A program made the translations under genes and the position numbers. The notes under the pieces were generated by a model, which did not search any database, was not told where the DNA came from, and saw only the letters and a program-made list of their open reading frames with translations. From the NCBI GenBank assembly GCA_036824505.1, contig DAITAA010000004.1:1-64000 (forward strand): DNA of 64,000 nt, in the 5' to 3' direction. Position 1 is the stretch's first letter, and the number at the start of each line of letters is the position of its first letter. Positions 39,928-48,597 of this stretch are shown one piece after another. Origin of the DNA: SCUD01 sp036824505 (GTDB lineage Bacteria; Pseudomonadota; Gammaproteobacteria; Steroidobacterales; Steroidobacteraceae).

Positions 39928-42579
39928 TCAGGCCGCCAGCTGGCGCAACACGAAATGCAGGATGCCGCCGTTGTTCATGTATTCCCATTCCTTGGGCGTG
40001 TCGACGCGGACATTGACTGCAAAGCTGACAAGCTTCCCATCGGGCTTCAGTGCACGCACGGTGGCTTTCCTGCTACCCGTCGTCAAGCCGTCGAAATCGT
40101 AGGTCTCAGCGCCGTCGAGCCCCAGCGTCTGCACATTCTGTCCGTTCGCGAAGGTCAGCGGGAACACCCCCATGCCGACGAGATTCGCGCGATGGATGCG
40201 CTCAAAGCTCTCCGCAATGACCGCCTTCACGCCCAGAAGGCTGGTGCCTTTGGCAGCCCAGTCACGCGAGGATCCCGTGCCGTATTCCTTGCCCGCGATC
40301 ACGACCAGCGGCACGCCGGCGGCAATGTATTTCATTGCGGCATCATAGATCGGCATCTGCTCGCCACCGGGCTGCACCCGTGTCACCCCGCCTTCAACGC
40401 CCGGCACCATCAGATTCTTGATGCGCGAGTTCGCGAAGGTGCCACGCATCATGATTTCGTGATTGCCGCGACGCGAGCCGTAGCTGTTGAAATCCGCGGG
40501 CGCCACGCCATTCTTCTGCAAGTAAAGACCCGCGGGGGAGTCCTTGCGGATGGCGCCGGCGGGTGAGATGTGGTCGGTCGTGATCGAGTCACCAAAGAGC
40601 GCCAGACAGCGCGCCCCATGTATCGCCGGCAGCCCGGGACGCTTGCGGCCCATGCCGGTGAAGTAGGGTGGATTCTGGATATAGGTGCTCGTGGCCTGCC
40701 AGCGATAAGTCTGAGACTCCGGAACGCTGATTCCGCGCCAACGCTCATCACCTGTGAAGACGTTGCCATAGGTCTTGACGAACATTTCCGCAGACACCGA
40801 ACGTCCCACGGTCTCCTGAATCTCAGTGGCGCTCGGCCAGATGTCGCGCAAGTAGACCGGCCTGCCGTCGCGCCCCATGCCTATCGGCTCGCGCGTGAGA
40901 TCGCGATCCACGGTGCCGGCCAGCGCATAAGCCACCACCAGCGGCGGGGAGGCCAGGAAGTTCATGCGCACTTCCTGATGCACGCGGCCCTCGAAGTTCC
41001 GGTTGCCGGAGAGCACCGACGCTACGGAGAGCCTGTTTTCGGCGATGGCTTTCGAGATCGGCGCATTCAGCGGGCCGGAGTTCCCGATGCAGGTCGTGCA
41101 GCCGTATCCGACAATGTTGAACCCGAGTGCCTCCAGATCCGTCAGCAACCCGGCGCGCGTCAGGTATTCCGTCACGACCTTGGACCCGGGTGCCATCGAG
41201 GTCTTGACCCAGGGCTGTACCGAGAGCCCTCGCTCCTTTGCCTTGCGCGCAAGCAGCCCGGCGCCGACCATCACGGCCGGGTTTGACGTGTTGGTGCAGG
41301 AGGTGATCGCGGCGATGACGACCGCACCGTCTTTGAGATCGAAGTCCCGTCCCGAGTCCTTCACCTTCGCGGGACCACGAGATGCCCACTTGTCCTGATC
41401 CTTGTCGAAGGCGGAGCGAAATGCCTTTTGCATGTCGCCCAGCAGCACCCGGTCCTGCGGCCGCTTCGGGCCGGCGAGGGAGGGTTGCACCGCGGACAGG
41501 TCGAGGTGCAGGACATCGGTGTAGAGCGCATCGGGCGCGCCATCGTGGCGCCACATCCCTTGCGCTTTCGCATACTCGCGCACGAGCGCAATCTGGTCTT
41601 CGTCGCGTCCGGTCAGGCGCAGGTAGGTGAGGGTTTCCTCATCGATCGGGAATATCCCGCAGGTCGCGCCGTACTCCGGCGCCATGTTGGCGATTGTCGC
41701 GCGGTCAGCCAGCGGCAACTGGGCGAGCCCATCGCCGAAGAATTCGACGAATTTCTCCACGACGCCGCGGCTGCGCAGCTGTTCGGTCACCGTCAGCACC
41801 AGATCGGTCGCCGTTGCGCCCTCCGGCAGCCGCCCGGTCAGCTTCATGCCAATGACCTCGGGGATGAGCATCGTCGAGGGCTGCCCGAGCATCGCGGCCT
41901 CGGCTTCGATGCCGCCGACGCCCCACCCCAGAACGCCGACGCCATTGATCATGGTCGTATGCGAGTCGGTACCGACAACGGTATCCGGGTAGGCCAGGCC
42001 ACTGTCGTTGACGAACACGACCCGCGCCAGGAATTCCAGGTTGACCTGATGCACGATACCGGTGTCCGGCGGCACCACGGCAAAATTGTCGAACGCGGAC
42101 TGACCCCAGCGCAGGAAGGCATAGCGCTCCTTGTTGCGCTGGAATTCGAGCAAGGCGTTGAGATTGAGCGCGTCGGCAGTGCCGTAATGATCGACCATGA
42201 CCGAATGATCGATGACGAGCTCGGCCGGGATCAGTGGATTGATCTTTCCGGGGTCGCCGCCAAGTGCCGCCATCGCGTCGCGCATCGCGGCAAGATCGAC
42301 GACCGCGGGCACCCCGGTGAAGTCCTGCATGATCACCCGGGCGGGCGTGAATGCGATCTCGCGGGTCACCGGTTTTCGCGGATCGGCGCTCGCAAGCGCA
42401 ATGATGTCCTCGCGCGTGACGGTCACGCCGTCCTCGTGGCGCAAAAGGTTTTCCAGCAGGATCTTCAGCGAGTAGGGCAGGCGCCCGACCGCGTATTCCG
42501 CGAGCGAGTCTAGGCTGTAGTACTCGAAACTGCGGTCACCGACTGCGAGTTTGCGGCGCGACTTGAAGCTGTCCAGCAT
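39928..42579 (-). CDS. acnA: Aconitate hydratase A
   Basis: 883 aa. Converts citrate to isocitrate through a 4Fe-4S cluster. Cys ligands lie in AITSCTNTSNPAVMVGAG and YGCTTCIGNSGPLN; the swivel domain at the C-terminus contains KEYGTGSSRDWAAKG. Length and N-terminus (RKLAVGDRSFEYYSLDSL) fit the AcnA/IRP1 type rather than AcnB. The ATG lies 70 nt inside the 3' end of mnmA, with its own GGAGGAATC ribosome binding site and a TATAAT box 15 nt upstream, so it can be expressed independently of mnmA. Confidence 0.96.
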   Translation of the reverse strand: MLDSFKSRRKLAVGDRSFEYYSLDSLAEYAVGRLPYSLKILLENLLRHEDGVTVTREDIIALASADPRKPVTREIAFTPARVIMQDFTGVPAVVDLAAMRDAMAALGGDPGKINPLIPAELVIDHSVMVDHYGTADALNLNALLEFQRNKERYAFLRWGQSAFDNFAVVPPDTGIVHQVNLEFLARVVFVNDSGLAYPDTVVGTDSHTTMINGVGVLGWGVGGIEAEAAMLGQPSTMLIPEVIGMKLTGRLPEGATATDLVLTVTEQLRSRGVVEKFVEFFGDGLAQLPLADRATIANMAPEYGATCGIFPIDEETLTYLRLTGRDEDQIALVREYAKAQGMWRHDGAPDALYTDVLHLDLSAVQPSLAGPKRPQDRVLLGDMQKAFRSAFDKDQDKWASRGPAKVKDSGRDFDLKDGAVVIAAITSCTNTSNPAVMVGAGLLARKAKERGLSVQPWVKTSMAPGSKVVTEYLTRAGLLTDLEALGFNIVGYGCTTCIGNSGPLNAPISKAIAENRLSVASVLSGNRNFEGRVHQEVRMNFLASPPLVVAYALAGTVDRDLTREPIGMGRDGRPVYLRDIWPSATEIQETVGRSVSAEMFVKTYGNVFTGDERWRGISVPESQTYRWQATSTYIQNPPYFTGMGRKRPGLPAIHGARCLALFGDSITTDHISPAGAIRKDSPAGLYLQKNGVAPADFNSYGSRRGNHEIMMRGTFANSRIKNLMVPGVEGGVTRVQPGGEQMPIYDAAMKYIAAGVPLVVIAGKEYGTGSSRDWAAKGTSLLGVKAVIAESFERIHRANLVGMGVFPLTFANGQNVQTLGLDGAETYDFDGLTTGSRKATVRALKPDGKLVSFAVNVRVDTPKEWEYMNNGGILHFVLRQLAA

Positions 42580-43655
42580 GATTCCTCCGCGCCGATTATA
42601 AGCGAGTCAATTGCCGCGCCACCCAGGCATTCCTGATCGCGGTAGAACACCGCGAACTGGCCGGGCACCGCGCCTGCCTGCCGATCCGCAAATCGCACGG
42701 TTGCGCCATCCACAGACAGATTGACCGCGCAGCGCACATCGGGCTGGCGATATCGCAGTTTGACGGTGCACTCGAATGCCGGGGCGGGCGGCTCGCCGCT
42801 GACCCAGTGCGCGGCGCCGGTGCGCAGCCCGTCACAATGGAGCGCCGGATGGTCCCGGCCCTGCACGACTATGAGCGCGTTTCGTGCCAGGTCCTTGCTC
42901 GCCACAAACCACGGGGCGGCCGCGCGATCCTTCAGGCCGCCAACGCCAAGGCCGCTGCGCTGCCCAAGCGTATAGCGTGCAAGCCCCTGATGTGCGCCGA
43001 TCACCTGACCATCCGGCGTTTCGATCGGTCCCGGATCGGCAGGCAGCCAGGACTCCAGGAACTCGCCAAACGGACGCTCCCCGATGAAACAGATGCCTGT
43101 GGAATCGCGCTTGTCGAAGACCGCCAGGCCGCGGTCACGGGCAATCGCGCGTACCTCCGGCTTGCGAAGTCCGCCGACCGGAAAGTCGCATGCGGCAAGT
43201 TCCGCGCCGGAAAGCACATGCAGGAAGTAGCTCTGGTCCTTCGCCGCATCCACGCCGCGCAACAGACGGGCGCCGCTGCCGATGCGGGCGTAATGCCCGG
43301 TCGCAAAGCGTTCTGCGCCGAGGCGCCGCGCATATGACAGGCACAGGCCAAACTTGATCTCCCGGTTGCAAAGGACATCGGGGTTCGGTGTGCGGCCCGC
43401 GCGCAACTCGGACAGGAAATGCGTGAAGACGCGTTCCCTGTATTCGGCTGCGAAGCTGACGCGATGCAGCGGTATGCCCAGTTCCGCACAACTGCGGCGC
43501 GCGTCCTGAAAATCGTCGGCAGTCGTGCAGTAGCCGCCATCGTCCTCCCAGTTCGCCATGAACAGGCCCTGCACGTCGTGGCCGGCCTCCAGCAGCAGCA
43601 AGGCGGCGACCGCCGAATCGACACCGCCCGACATCGCGACGATGTAGCTCGCCAT
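42510..43655 (-). CDS. mnmA: tRNA-specific 2-thiouridylase MnmA
   Basis: 381 aa from the ATG at 43655 (MASYIVAMSGGVDSAV). It thiolates U34 of tRNA-Lys, -Glu and -Gln; a tRNA-Lys(TTT) that needs this is encoded in the window. The PP-loop is SGGVDS at 9-14, catalytic Cys residues lie in PNPDVLCNREIKFG and DSTGICFIGERPF. After the conserved end ECLGGAAIDSL the frame continues about 30 residues into acnA before a stop, unlike the usual family end. nudJ lies immediately upstream, as in E. coli. Confidence 0.94.
   Translation of the reverse strand: MASYIVAMSGGVDSAVAALLLLEAGHDVQGLFMANWEDDGGYCTTADDFQDARRSCAELGIPLHRVSFAAEYRERVFTHFLSELRAGRTPNPDVLCNREIKFGLCLSYARRLGAERFATGHYARIGSGARLLRGVDAAKDQSYFLHVLSGAELAACDFPVGGLRKPEVRAIARDRGLAVFDKRDSTGICFIGERPFGEFLESWLPADPGPIETPDGQVIGAHQGLARYTLGQRSGLGVGGLKDRAAAPWFVASKDLARNALIVVQGRDHPALHCDGLRTGAAHWVSGEPPAPAFECTVKLRYRQPDVRCAVNLSVDGATVRFADRQAGAVPGQFAVFYRDQECLGGAAIDSLIIGAEESCWTASSRAANSQSVTAVSSTTA
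42595..42600 (-). promoter_or_regulatory. -10 box of acnA inside the 3' end of mnmA
   Basis: The minus strand reads TATAAT, 15 nt before the acnA ATG, with GGAGG between. The hexamer is within codons of the mnmA frame (Leu-Ile-Ile). No good -35 is seen. Confidence 0.45.
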
Positions 43656-43660
43656 GGGCG

Positions 43661-44131
43661 TCAGTCTGCCGTGGAACCCGGCGAAGCAGTCAGGACATGA
43701 CTGAGCAGTTCGAGCGGGTACCGGGTACCGCGCAGGTAATCGTCGATGCAGGTCAGCACGAGGGGGCTTCGCAATTCGGGCTCCCGCTGACGGAGCGCCT
43801 CGACGCCGAGCCAGGCGGTGCGAATGATGGCGCGGTCGAGTTTCACGCCGGCTGCACGGTCGCCTACGCTGCCGGCAAACGCGACGCGCAGGAAGGTGCG
43901 ATGCCCGGTGCCGCGCCACAGGTACAGACCGGTCACCGCATGAGGCACGAACGCATAGCCGGTTTCCTCAAGTGTCTCGCGGACCACGGCCTGCAGCAGC
44001 GATTCCCCGTCCTCGAGATGGCCCGCAGGCTGGTTCAGGACCACGCGTCGTGCGGCGCGTTCCTGGACCATGAGGAATTGTCCATCGCGCTCGACGATGG
44101 CTGCCACGGTGACATCGGGCTTCAGTGCCAT
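43661..44131 (-). CDS. nudJ: Nudix phosphatase NudJ
   Basis: 156 aa. Nudix box GHLEDGESLLQAVVRETLEE (GX5EX7REUXEE) near residues 37-56. NudJ hydrolyses nucleotide tri- and diphosphates and the thiamine precursor HMP-PP. Assignment to NudJ rests on the sequence and on its place 5 nt before mnmA. The ATG has no ribosome binding site; a perfect TATAAT stands 6 nt upstream, so the message is probably leaderless. Confidence 0.9.
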   Translation of the reverse strand: MALKPDVTVAAIVERDGQFLMVQERAARRVVLNQPAGHLEDGESLLQAVVRETLEETGYAFVPHAVTGLYLWRGTGHRTFLRVAFAGSVGDRAAGVKLDRAIIRTAWLGVEALRQREPELRSPLVLTCIDDYLRGTRYPLELLSHVLTASPGSTAD

Positions 44132-44137
44132 GAGGCG

Positions 44138-44143
44138 ATTATA
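44138..44143 (-). promoter_or_regulatory. -10 box of nudJ (TATAAT), 6 nt before the start codon
   Basis: The minus strand reads TATAAT then six bases then the nudJ ATG. A transcript starting 7 nt after the box would begin at the A of the ATG. No clear -35. Confidence 0.5.
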
Positions 44144-44173
44144 CGGGCTGACCCGAATGGCCGACCGCCGCGG

Positions 44174-44683
44174 CTAGAGGTGTTGCTGGCGGGTCTCGGC
44201 TTCTGGTTCGCTGGCGATCCAGATTTCGTCGAAATAGTTGAGATAGCGCCTGGCGACAGCGGGGTCGTTCATCTCGAGGATGCCTTCCCAGCGTGAAGCC
44301 TGCAGGCGGTATACCAGCGCGCGGTCGTCGGCGATCAGGAATGCCGACTGGTTGTCGCGGTGATCGGACTTGACGTGCCGGATCTCGATATGGCTCGTGA
44401 TCCGGCGCGCGAGGTGCACGAACTTGCTGCCTTCATATAGGACGCGCGAAGGATCCGCGAGCAGTACCCGGACCTTCGCATAGCTTCTGGACAAGACCAG
44501 TTTCTTGACCGTCTCCAGGAACTGCGGCTGGTCATAGACCGCAGGCTCGAGGTCCTGTGTGTACATCGTCAGCAGCCGGCGTGCGCTGAGCGCAACCTGC
44601 TGTGTGGCGCTGCGCGTCTCCTCGAGTGTCCCGATGATTGAGCGCGTGCCGGTCACGCTCTGCCGCTGGGTTTGCAACGCCAT
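44174..44683 (-). CDS. Conserved-looking protein of unknown function, partner of the GNAT gene
   Basis: 169 aa, starts MALQTQRQSVTGTRS. No recognised catalytic motif. It has an N-terminal helical part, a central block KVRVLLADPSRVLYEGSKFV, then SDHRDNQSAFLIADDRALVYRL and a C-terminal RRYLNYFDEIWIASEPEAE. The central pattern, with His and Asn residues and an aspartate-rich turn, faintly recalls phospholipase-D-like domains but without a full HKD motif. The start shares a base with the stop of the GNAT gene (TGATG), pointing to joint expression. Confidence 0.7.
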   Translation of the reverse strand: MALQTQRQSVTGTRSIIGTLEETRSATQQVALSARRLLTMYTQDLEPAVYDQPQFLETVKKLVLSRSYAKVRVLLADPSRVLYEGSKFVHLARRITSHIEIRHVKSDHRDNQSAFLIADDRALVYRLQASRWEGILEMNDPAVARRYLNYFDEIWIASEPEAETRQQHL

Positions 44684-45114
44684 CACTCCAGGGCGTGCTT
44701 CATCCTCACGTGGGAGATGCCCGCCTCGTCAAACACATCGCCCTGGATACGAAAACCGAGCTTCTCGTAGAAGGGCACGGCCTGCAGTTGCGCATGCAGG
44801 TATGGCTCGCGAATGCCGCGGTGGTAGGCCTCGTGGAGCAGCTGGCGGAGAATCAAGGTACCGATGCCCCGGCCCCGCAGTCCGGCTCTTACCGCGATCC
44901 TCCCGATCTTACCGCCCGGATTAAGTCGCCCTGTGCCAACTGGTTCACGGTTCAGGGTGGCCAAAGCGTGAACGCTCACGGGATCGTCATCATCCCATTC
45001 GTCGGTTTCGGCGACTGATTGCTCGTCTATGAAGACTTCACGGCGGATTGCCTGCAGGGCCGCGCGATCCGTACTCCAGGTCGTCAGCACGCATTCGATG
45101 GCGTCGGAGGCCAT
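44683..45114 (-). CDS. GNAT-family N-acetyltransferase
   Basis: 143 aa. Acetyl-CoA binding motif IGRIAVRAGLRGRGIGTLIL near residues 68-87, and AQLQAVPFYEKLGF, the usual C-terminal GNAT block. It resembles the small ElaA/YjcF-like enzymes; the acceptor is unknown. It lies 12 nt downstream of purB on the same strand and is coupled to the unknown gene after it. Confidence 0.9.
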   Translation of the reverse strand: MASDAIECVLTTWSTDRAALQAIRREVFIDEQSVAETDEWDDDDPVSVHALATLNREPVGTGRLNPGGKIGRIAVRAGLRGRGIGTLILRQLLHEAYHRGIREPYLHAQLQAVPFYEKLGFRIQGDVFDEAGISHVRMKHALE

Positions 45115-45126
45115 CTCCAGCCGTCC

Positions 45127-46494
45127 TCACACCGCCCTGGCGAGTGCTTCGGCAAGCCCGGTGTAGGAGCTTGGCGTCAACGATTCAAGACGCCGCTGCG
45201 CATCGCGCGGCAATCCAAGCCCGGCAACAAAGGCGGCCAGCTCGGAAGCCCCGATGCTGCGCCCACGCGTGAATTCCTTCAGTTTTTCGTATGCTCCGGC
45301 CACGCCGTTCGCGCGCATGACTGTCTGGATCGCTTCCGCAAGCACTTCCCAGTGCACGTTGAGTTCCGCGGCCATGCGCGCGCTGTCTGGCTCGATACGA
45401 TCGAGACCACGCAACACCGAGCGCCATGCCAGGACGCTGTGGCCAAGAGCCACGCCGAGATTGCGGAGCACTGTTGAATCGCTGAGATCGCGCTGCCAGC
45501 GCGACACCGGCAGCTTCTCCGCAAAGTGCCGCAACATCGCATTCGCGAGACCGGCATTGCCTTCGGCATTCTCGAAGTCGATCGGGTTCACCTTGTGAGG
45601 CATGGTCGACGAGCCGACTTCGCCTGCCCCCGGCTGCTGCCGGAAGTAGCCGAGCGAGACATAGCCCCACAGGTCCCGGCACAGGTCGATCAGGACGGTG
45701 TCCGCGCGTGCCAGCGTGTCGCAGTATTCCGCAATCCAGTCATGTGGCTCGATCTGCGTCGTGTACTCGTTGGGCACCAGCCCAAGACCCATTACGAAGC
45801 TGCGCGACTCGGCACGCCAGTCGATGTTCGTGCCCGCCGCACAATGTGCATTGAAATTGCCGACCGCCCCGTTGAACTTGCCCAGCAGTTCCACGCGGCC
45901 AAGCGAAGCGGCTGCGCGGCGAAAACGTGCGACGTAGTTCGCTGCTTCCTTGCCGAGCGTCGTCGGAGAGGCCGGCTGGCCGTGCGTTCGTGACAACATG
46001 GCGGTGGCGGCGTGGTCGTGAGCGAGAACGGCGAGTCTTGCGGCGACTTTCACAATCAGCGGCAGCAGTACGCTGCCGCGCGCGTCCGCGAGCATCAATG
46101 CGTAGCTCAGGTTATTGATGTCTTCGGACGTGCACGCGAAGTGCACGAATTCGAGTTGTGCCGGCCGGGCACCAGATGCCGCGAGTTGCTCGCGGACAAA
46201 GTACTCCACTGCCTTGACGTCGTGATTTGTCTCGCGCTCGATCTCCTTGACACGCTTGACGGCGGATTCGTCCACGCCTGAGACGAGCGCATCGAGCCGG
46301 GACGAAAGCGGTGCCGGCAGCGCACCGAGCGCCGGAAAATGACCGGAAGCTGCGAGCTGCCGAAACCAGCAGGCCTCGACGCGCACCCGATAGCCGATCA
46401 ATGCCGCCTCGCTGAAAATGCTGGCCAGGTCGGCGCATTTGTCGGCATAGCGCCCGTCGAGCGGTGACAACGAATTCAGGCGAGCATCAGTCAT
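45127..46494 (-). CDS. purB: Adenylosuccinate lyase
   Basis: 455 aa. Catalyses two steps of purine synthesis: release of fumarate from SAICAR and from adenylosuccinate. N-terminus LNSLSPLDGRYADK, SRTHGQPASPTTLGKE near residue 170, and the signature GSSTMPHKVNPIDFENAEGN near 295. The start at 46494 (MTDARLNSLSPLDGRY) gives the E. coli-type length. The promoter -10 overlaps that of the divergent fumC, 28 nt separate the two start codons. The product fumarate is the substrate of the neighbouring FumC. Confidence 0.96.
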   Translation of the reverse strand: MTDARLNSLSPLDGRYADKCADLASIFSEAALIGYRVRVEACWFRQLAASGHFPALGALPAPLSSRLDALVSGVDESAVKRVKEIERETNHDVKAVEYFVREQLAASGARPAQLEFVHFACTSEDINNLSYALMLADARGSVLLPLIVKVAARLAVLAHDHAATAMLSRTHGQPASPTTLGKEAANYVARFRRAAASLGRVELLGKFNGAVGNFNAHCAAGTNIDWRAESRSFVMGLGLVPNEYTTQIEPHDWIAEYCDTLARADTVLIDLCRDLWGYVSLGYFRQQPGAGEVGSSTMPHKVNPIDFENAEGNAGLANAMLRHFAEKLPVSRWQRDLSDSTVLRNLGVALGHSVLAWRSVLRGLDRIEPDSARMAAELNVHWEVLAEAIQTVMRANGVAGAYEKLKEFTRGRSIGASELAAFVAGLGLPRDAQRRLESLTPSSYTGLAEALARAV

Positions 46495-46508
46495 GGCGCC
46501 ACACGCAG

Positions 46509-46518
46509 ATGATAGAAT
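46509..46518. promoter_or_regulatory. Overlapping divergent -10 boxes of purB (-) and fumC (+)
   Basis: ATGATAGAAT gives TATCAT on the - strand (46514-46509), 14 nt before the purB ATG, and TAGAAT on the + strand (46513-46518), 4 nt before the fumC ATG at 46523. Both cannot be melted by polymerase at once, so the promoters should compete. Confidence 0.45.
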
Positions 46519-46522
46519 TCCC

Positions 46523-47926
46523 ATGTTACCCGTGAGCGATAAAGACCGCATCGAAAAGGACAGCTTTGGCGAGGTCCGCGTGACCGCGTCGGCGCTTTGG
46601 GGCGCCCAGACGCAGCGCGCGGTCGAGAACTTCCAGATCGGTCACCTGGCGATGCCGGCGTCATTGATCCGCGCCATCGCCCTGATCAAATGGGCGGCTG
46701 CCGAGACGAACGGCGAACTGGGTGAACTCGAGCCGCGGTTCGCGGCGGCAATCGCAGCATCGGCACTCGAGGTCGCGTCTGGAAGACACGCCGACCAGTT
46801 CCCCGTCGGGATCATGCAGACTGGCTCCGGCACCAGCACGAACATGAACGTCAACGAGGTGATTGCCCACCTCGCCGCCACCCGGCTGGGGTCCGCCGTC
46901 CATCCGAATGACCATGTCAATCGTTGCCAGAGCAGCAACGACGTCATTCCGAGCGCGATTCATCTTGCTTCGGCCCTTGAGCTGCGTGACACGCTGATGC
47001 CGGCGCTGGCCGAGCTCGCGCGCGCAATCGCGGACAAGGCCGCTGAGGTTGGCGATCACGTCAAGCCGGGGCGTACCCACCTGATGGATGCCCTGCCGAT
47101 CACCATCGGCCAGGAAATGCATGCCTGGCAGACGCAGGTAGAGGACGCGGCCCTGCGTCTCTCGACGGTTGCGCCGCGCCTGCAGCGGCTTGCTTTGGGC
47201 GCGACGGCGGTCGGCACCGGCGTCAACGCCCATCCGCTGTTCGCGACACAGGCGATCGCGCGCCTCGCGAAGCGATGCAAGCTCAAGCTTGCCGGCGCGC
47301 CGGACCGTTTTGCGAGCTTGGCGGCGCAGGACGCGGCCGTGGAGCTCTCCGGACAGCTGCGTGGCGCCGCGGTGGTGTTGCTCAAGATCGCGAACGACCT
47401 GCGCTGGATGAACTCCGGTCCACTGGCCGGCCTCGGAGAGATATCGCTGCCAGCGCTGCAGCCGGGCTCCAGCATCATGCCCGGCAAGGTCAATCCGGTG
47501 ATCCCCGAAGCGGTCGCGATGGCGGCAACCCAGGTCATGGCCAATGACGTCGCGGTCACGATGGCGGGGGCTTCCGGCAATTTCCAGTTGAACGTGATGC
47601 TGCCGTTGATCGCTTATGCCCTGTTGCAGAGCATCGAGCTGCTGGCGGATGCATCGCGCGCGCTCGCGCGGCGGGCCATTTCAGGCCTCGCGGTGCGGGC
47701 GGGCGCCATTGCCGAAACGCTGGCCCGCAATCCGATGCTCCTCACGGCGCTCGCGCCGGAAATCGGATACGACCGGGCTGCAGCCATCGCCCATCGCGCG
47801 ATCGCCGAGCACCGCCCGATTCTCGACATCGCGATCGAGGAGACCGGGATGCCGCGCGCAAAACTCGCGCGGCTACTCGATCCGGCAAGGCTGGCGCGCG
47901 GCGAAGCTGCGAAGGGACGGCCGTGA
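46523..47926 (+). CDS. fumC: Fumarate hydratase class II
   Basis: 467 aa from the ATG at 46523 (MLPVSDKDRIEKDSFGEV). Iron-free fumarase that hydrates fumarate to malate. Seen: GSGTSTNMNVNEVIA, QSSNDVIPSAIHLA and the superfamily signature GSSIMPGKVNPVIPEAV near residue 320. An in-frame start at 46493 would place ten residues over the -10 box and is rejected. The likely message is leaderless. The stop overlaps the nudL GTG. Confidence 0.96.
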   Translation: MLPVSDKDRIEKDSFGEVRVTASALWGAQTQRAVENFQIGHLAMPASLIRAIALIKWAAAETNGELGELEPRFAAAIAASALEVASGRHADQFPVGIMQTGSGTSTNMNVNEVIAHLAATRLGSAVHPNDHVNRCQSSNDVIPSAIHLASALELRDTLMPALAELARAIADKAAEVGDHVKPGRTHLMDALPITIGQEMHAWQTQVEDAALRLSTVAPRLQRLALGATAVGTGVNAHPLFATQAIARLAKRCKLKLAGAPDRFASLAAQDAAVELSGQLRGAAVVLLKIANDLRWMNSGPLAGLGEISLPALQPGSSIMPGKVNPVIPEAVAMAATQVMANDVAVTMAGASGNFQLNVMLPLIAYALLQSIELLADASRALARRAISGLAVRAGAIAETLARNPMLLTALAPEIGYDRAAAIAHRAIAEHRPILDIAIEETGMPRAKLARLLDPARLARGEAAKGRP

Positions 47927-48597
47927 AACCCGAATTGACAAGGGACCTGCACCGCCTGCCGGCCGAGGCGCTGAAGCAGAAGTTGCGCAGTCGGCTGACC
48001 AGTCGCCAGTACGCGGATTCCGACCTGCGCATCGGCGCGGTGTCCCGTCCGGCGATGGAACGCCTGCGTGCGCTGTTCCCGCTGCAGCCGACGCGGGCTG
48101 CCGTACTGATCCCGCTGATCGATCACGGCGACGAACTGACTGTGCTTCTGACCCACAGGGCCAACGAACTGAGACATCACGCGGGCCAGATATCATTTCC
48201 CGGTGGCCGACTCGAGCCCGATGACGACGATGCGGTCGCCGCGGCATTGCGCGAGACCGAAGAAGAAATCGGCCTGCGCCGTGAATTCATCGAGGTGATC
48301 GGCTGCCTGCCGGACCACGTCGTGATCAGCGGCTATCGGGTAACGCCTGTCGTGGGTCTTGTCAGCCCGGGCTTTGAACTGGTGCTGGATCCCACCGAAG
48401 TATCCGGCACTTTCGAAGCGCCGTTGAGTCATTTGTTGAATCCGGCGATGCATACTCATCGCATGCACAGGATCGGCAACGAGGATCTCGAGGTGCTCGA
48501 TCTCCAGTGGGGTGGCCGCACGATCTGGGGTGCGACAGCCGGCATGCTGCTGACTCTGGGCGAACTGCTGAGTGGCTCGCCGCTCCATGCCGATTGA
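47923..48597 (+). CDS. nudL: Coenzyme A pyrophosphatase, NudL-like Nudix hydrolase (GTG start)
   Basis: 224 aa. LLTHRANELRHHAGQISFPG upstream of the Nudix box GGRLEPDDDDAVAAALRETE is the NuCoA signature that marks CoA pyrophosphatases, which cleave CoA and its derivatives to 3',5'-ADP and phosphopantetheine. GTG start in a GTGA overlap with fumC. Its 3' end overlaps mazG by 11 nt. Confidence 0.9.
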   Translation: MKPELTRDLHRLPAEALKQKLRSRLTSRQYADSDLRIGAVSRPAMERLRALFPLQPTRAAVLIPLIDHGDELTVLLTHRANELRHHAGQISFPGGRLEPDDDDAVAAALRETEEEIGLRREFIEVIGCLPDHVVISGYRVTPVVGLVSPGFELVLDPTEVSGTFEAPLSHLLNPAMHTHRMHRIGNEDLEVLDLQWGGRTIWGATAGMLLTLGELLSGSPLHAD

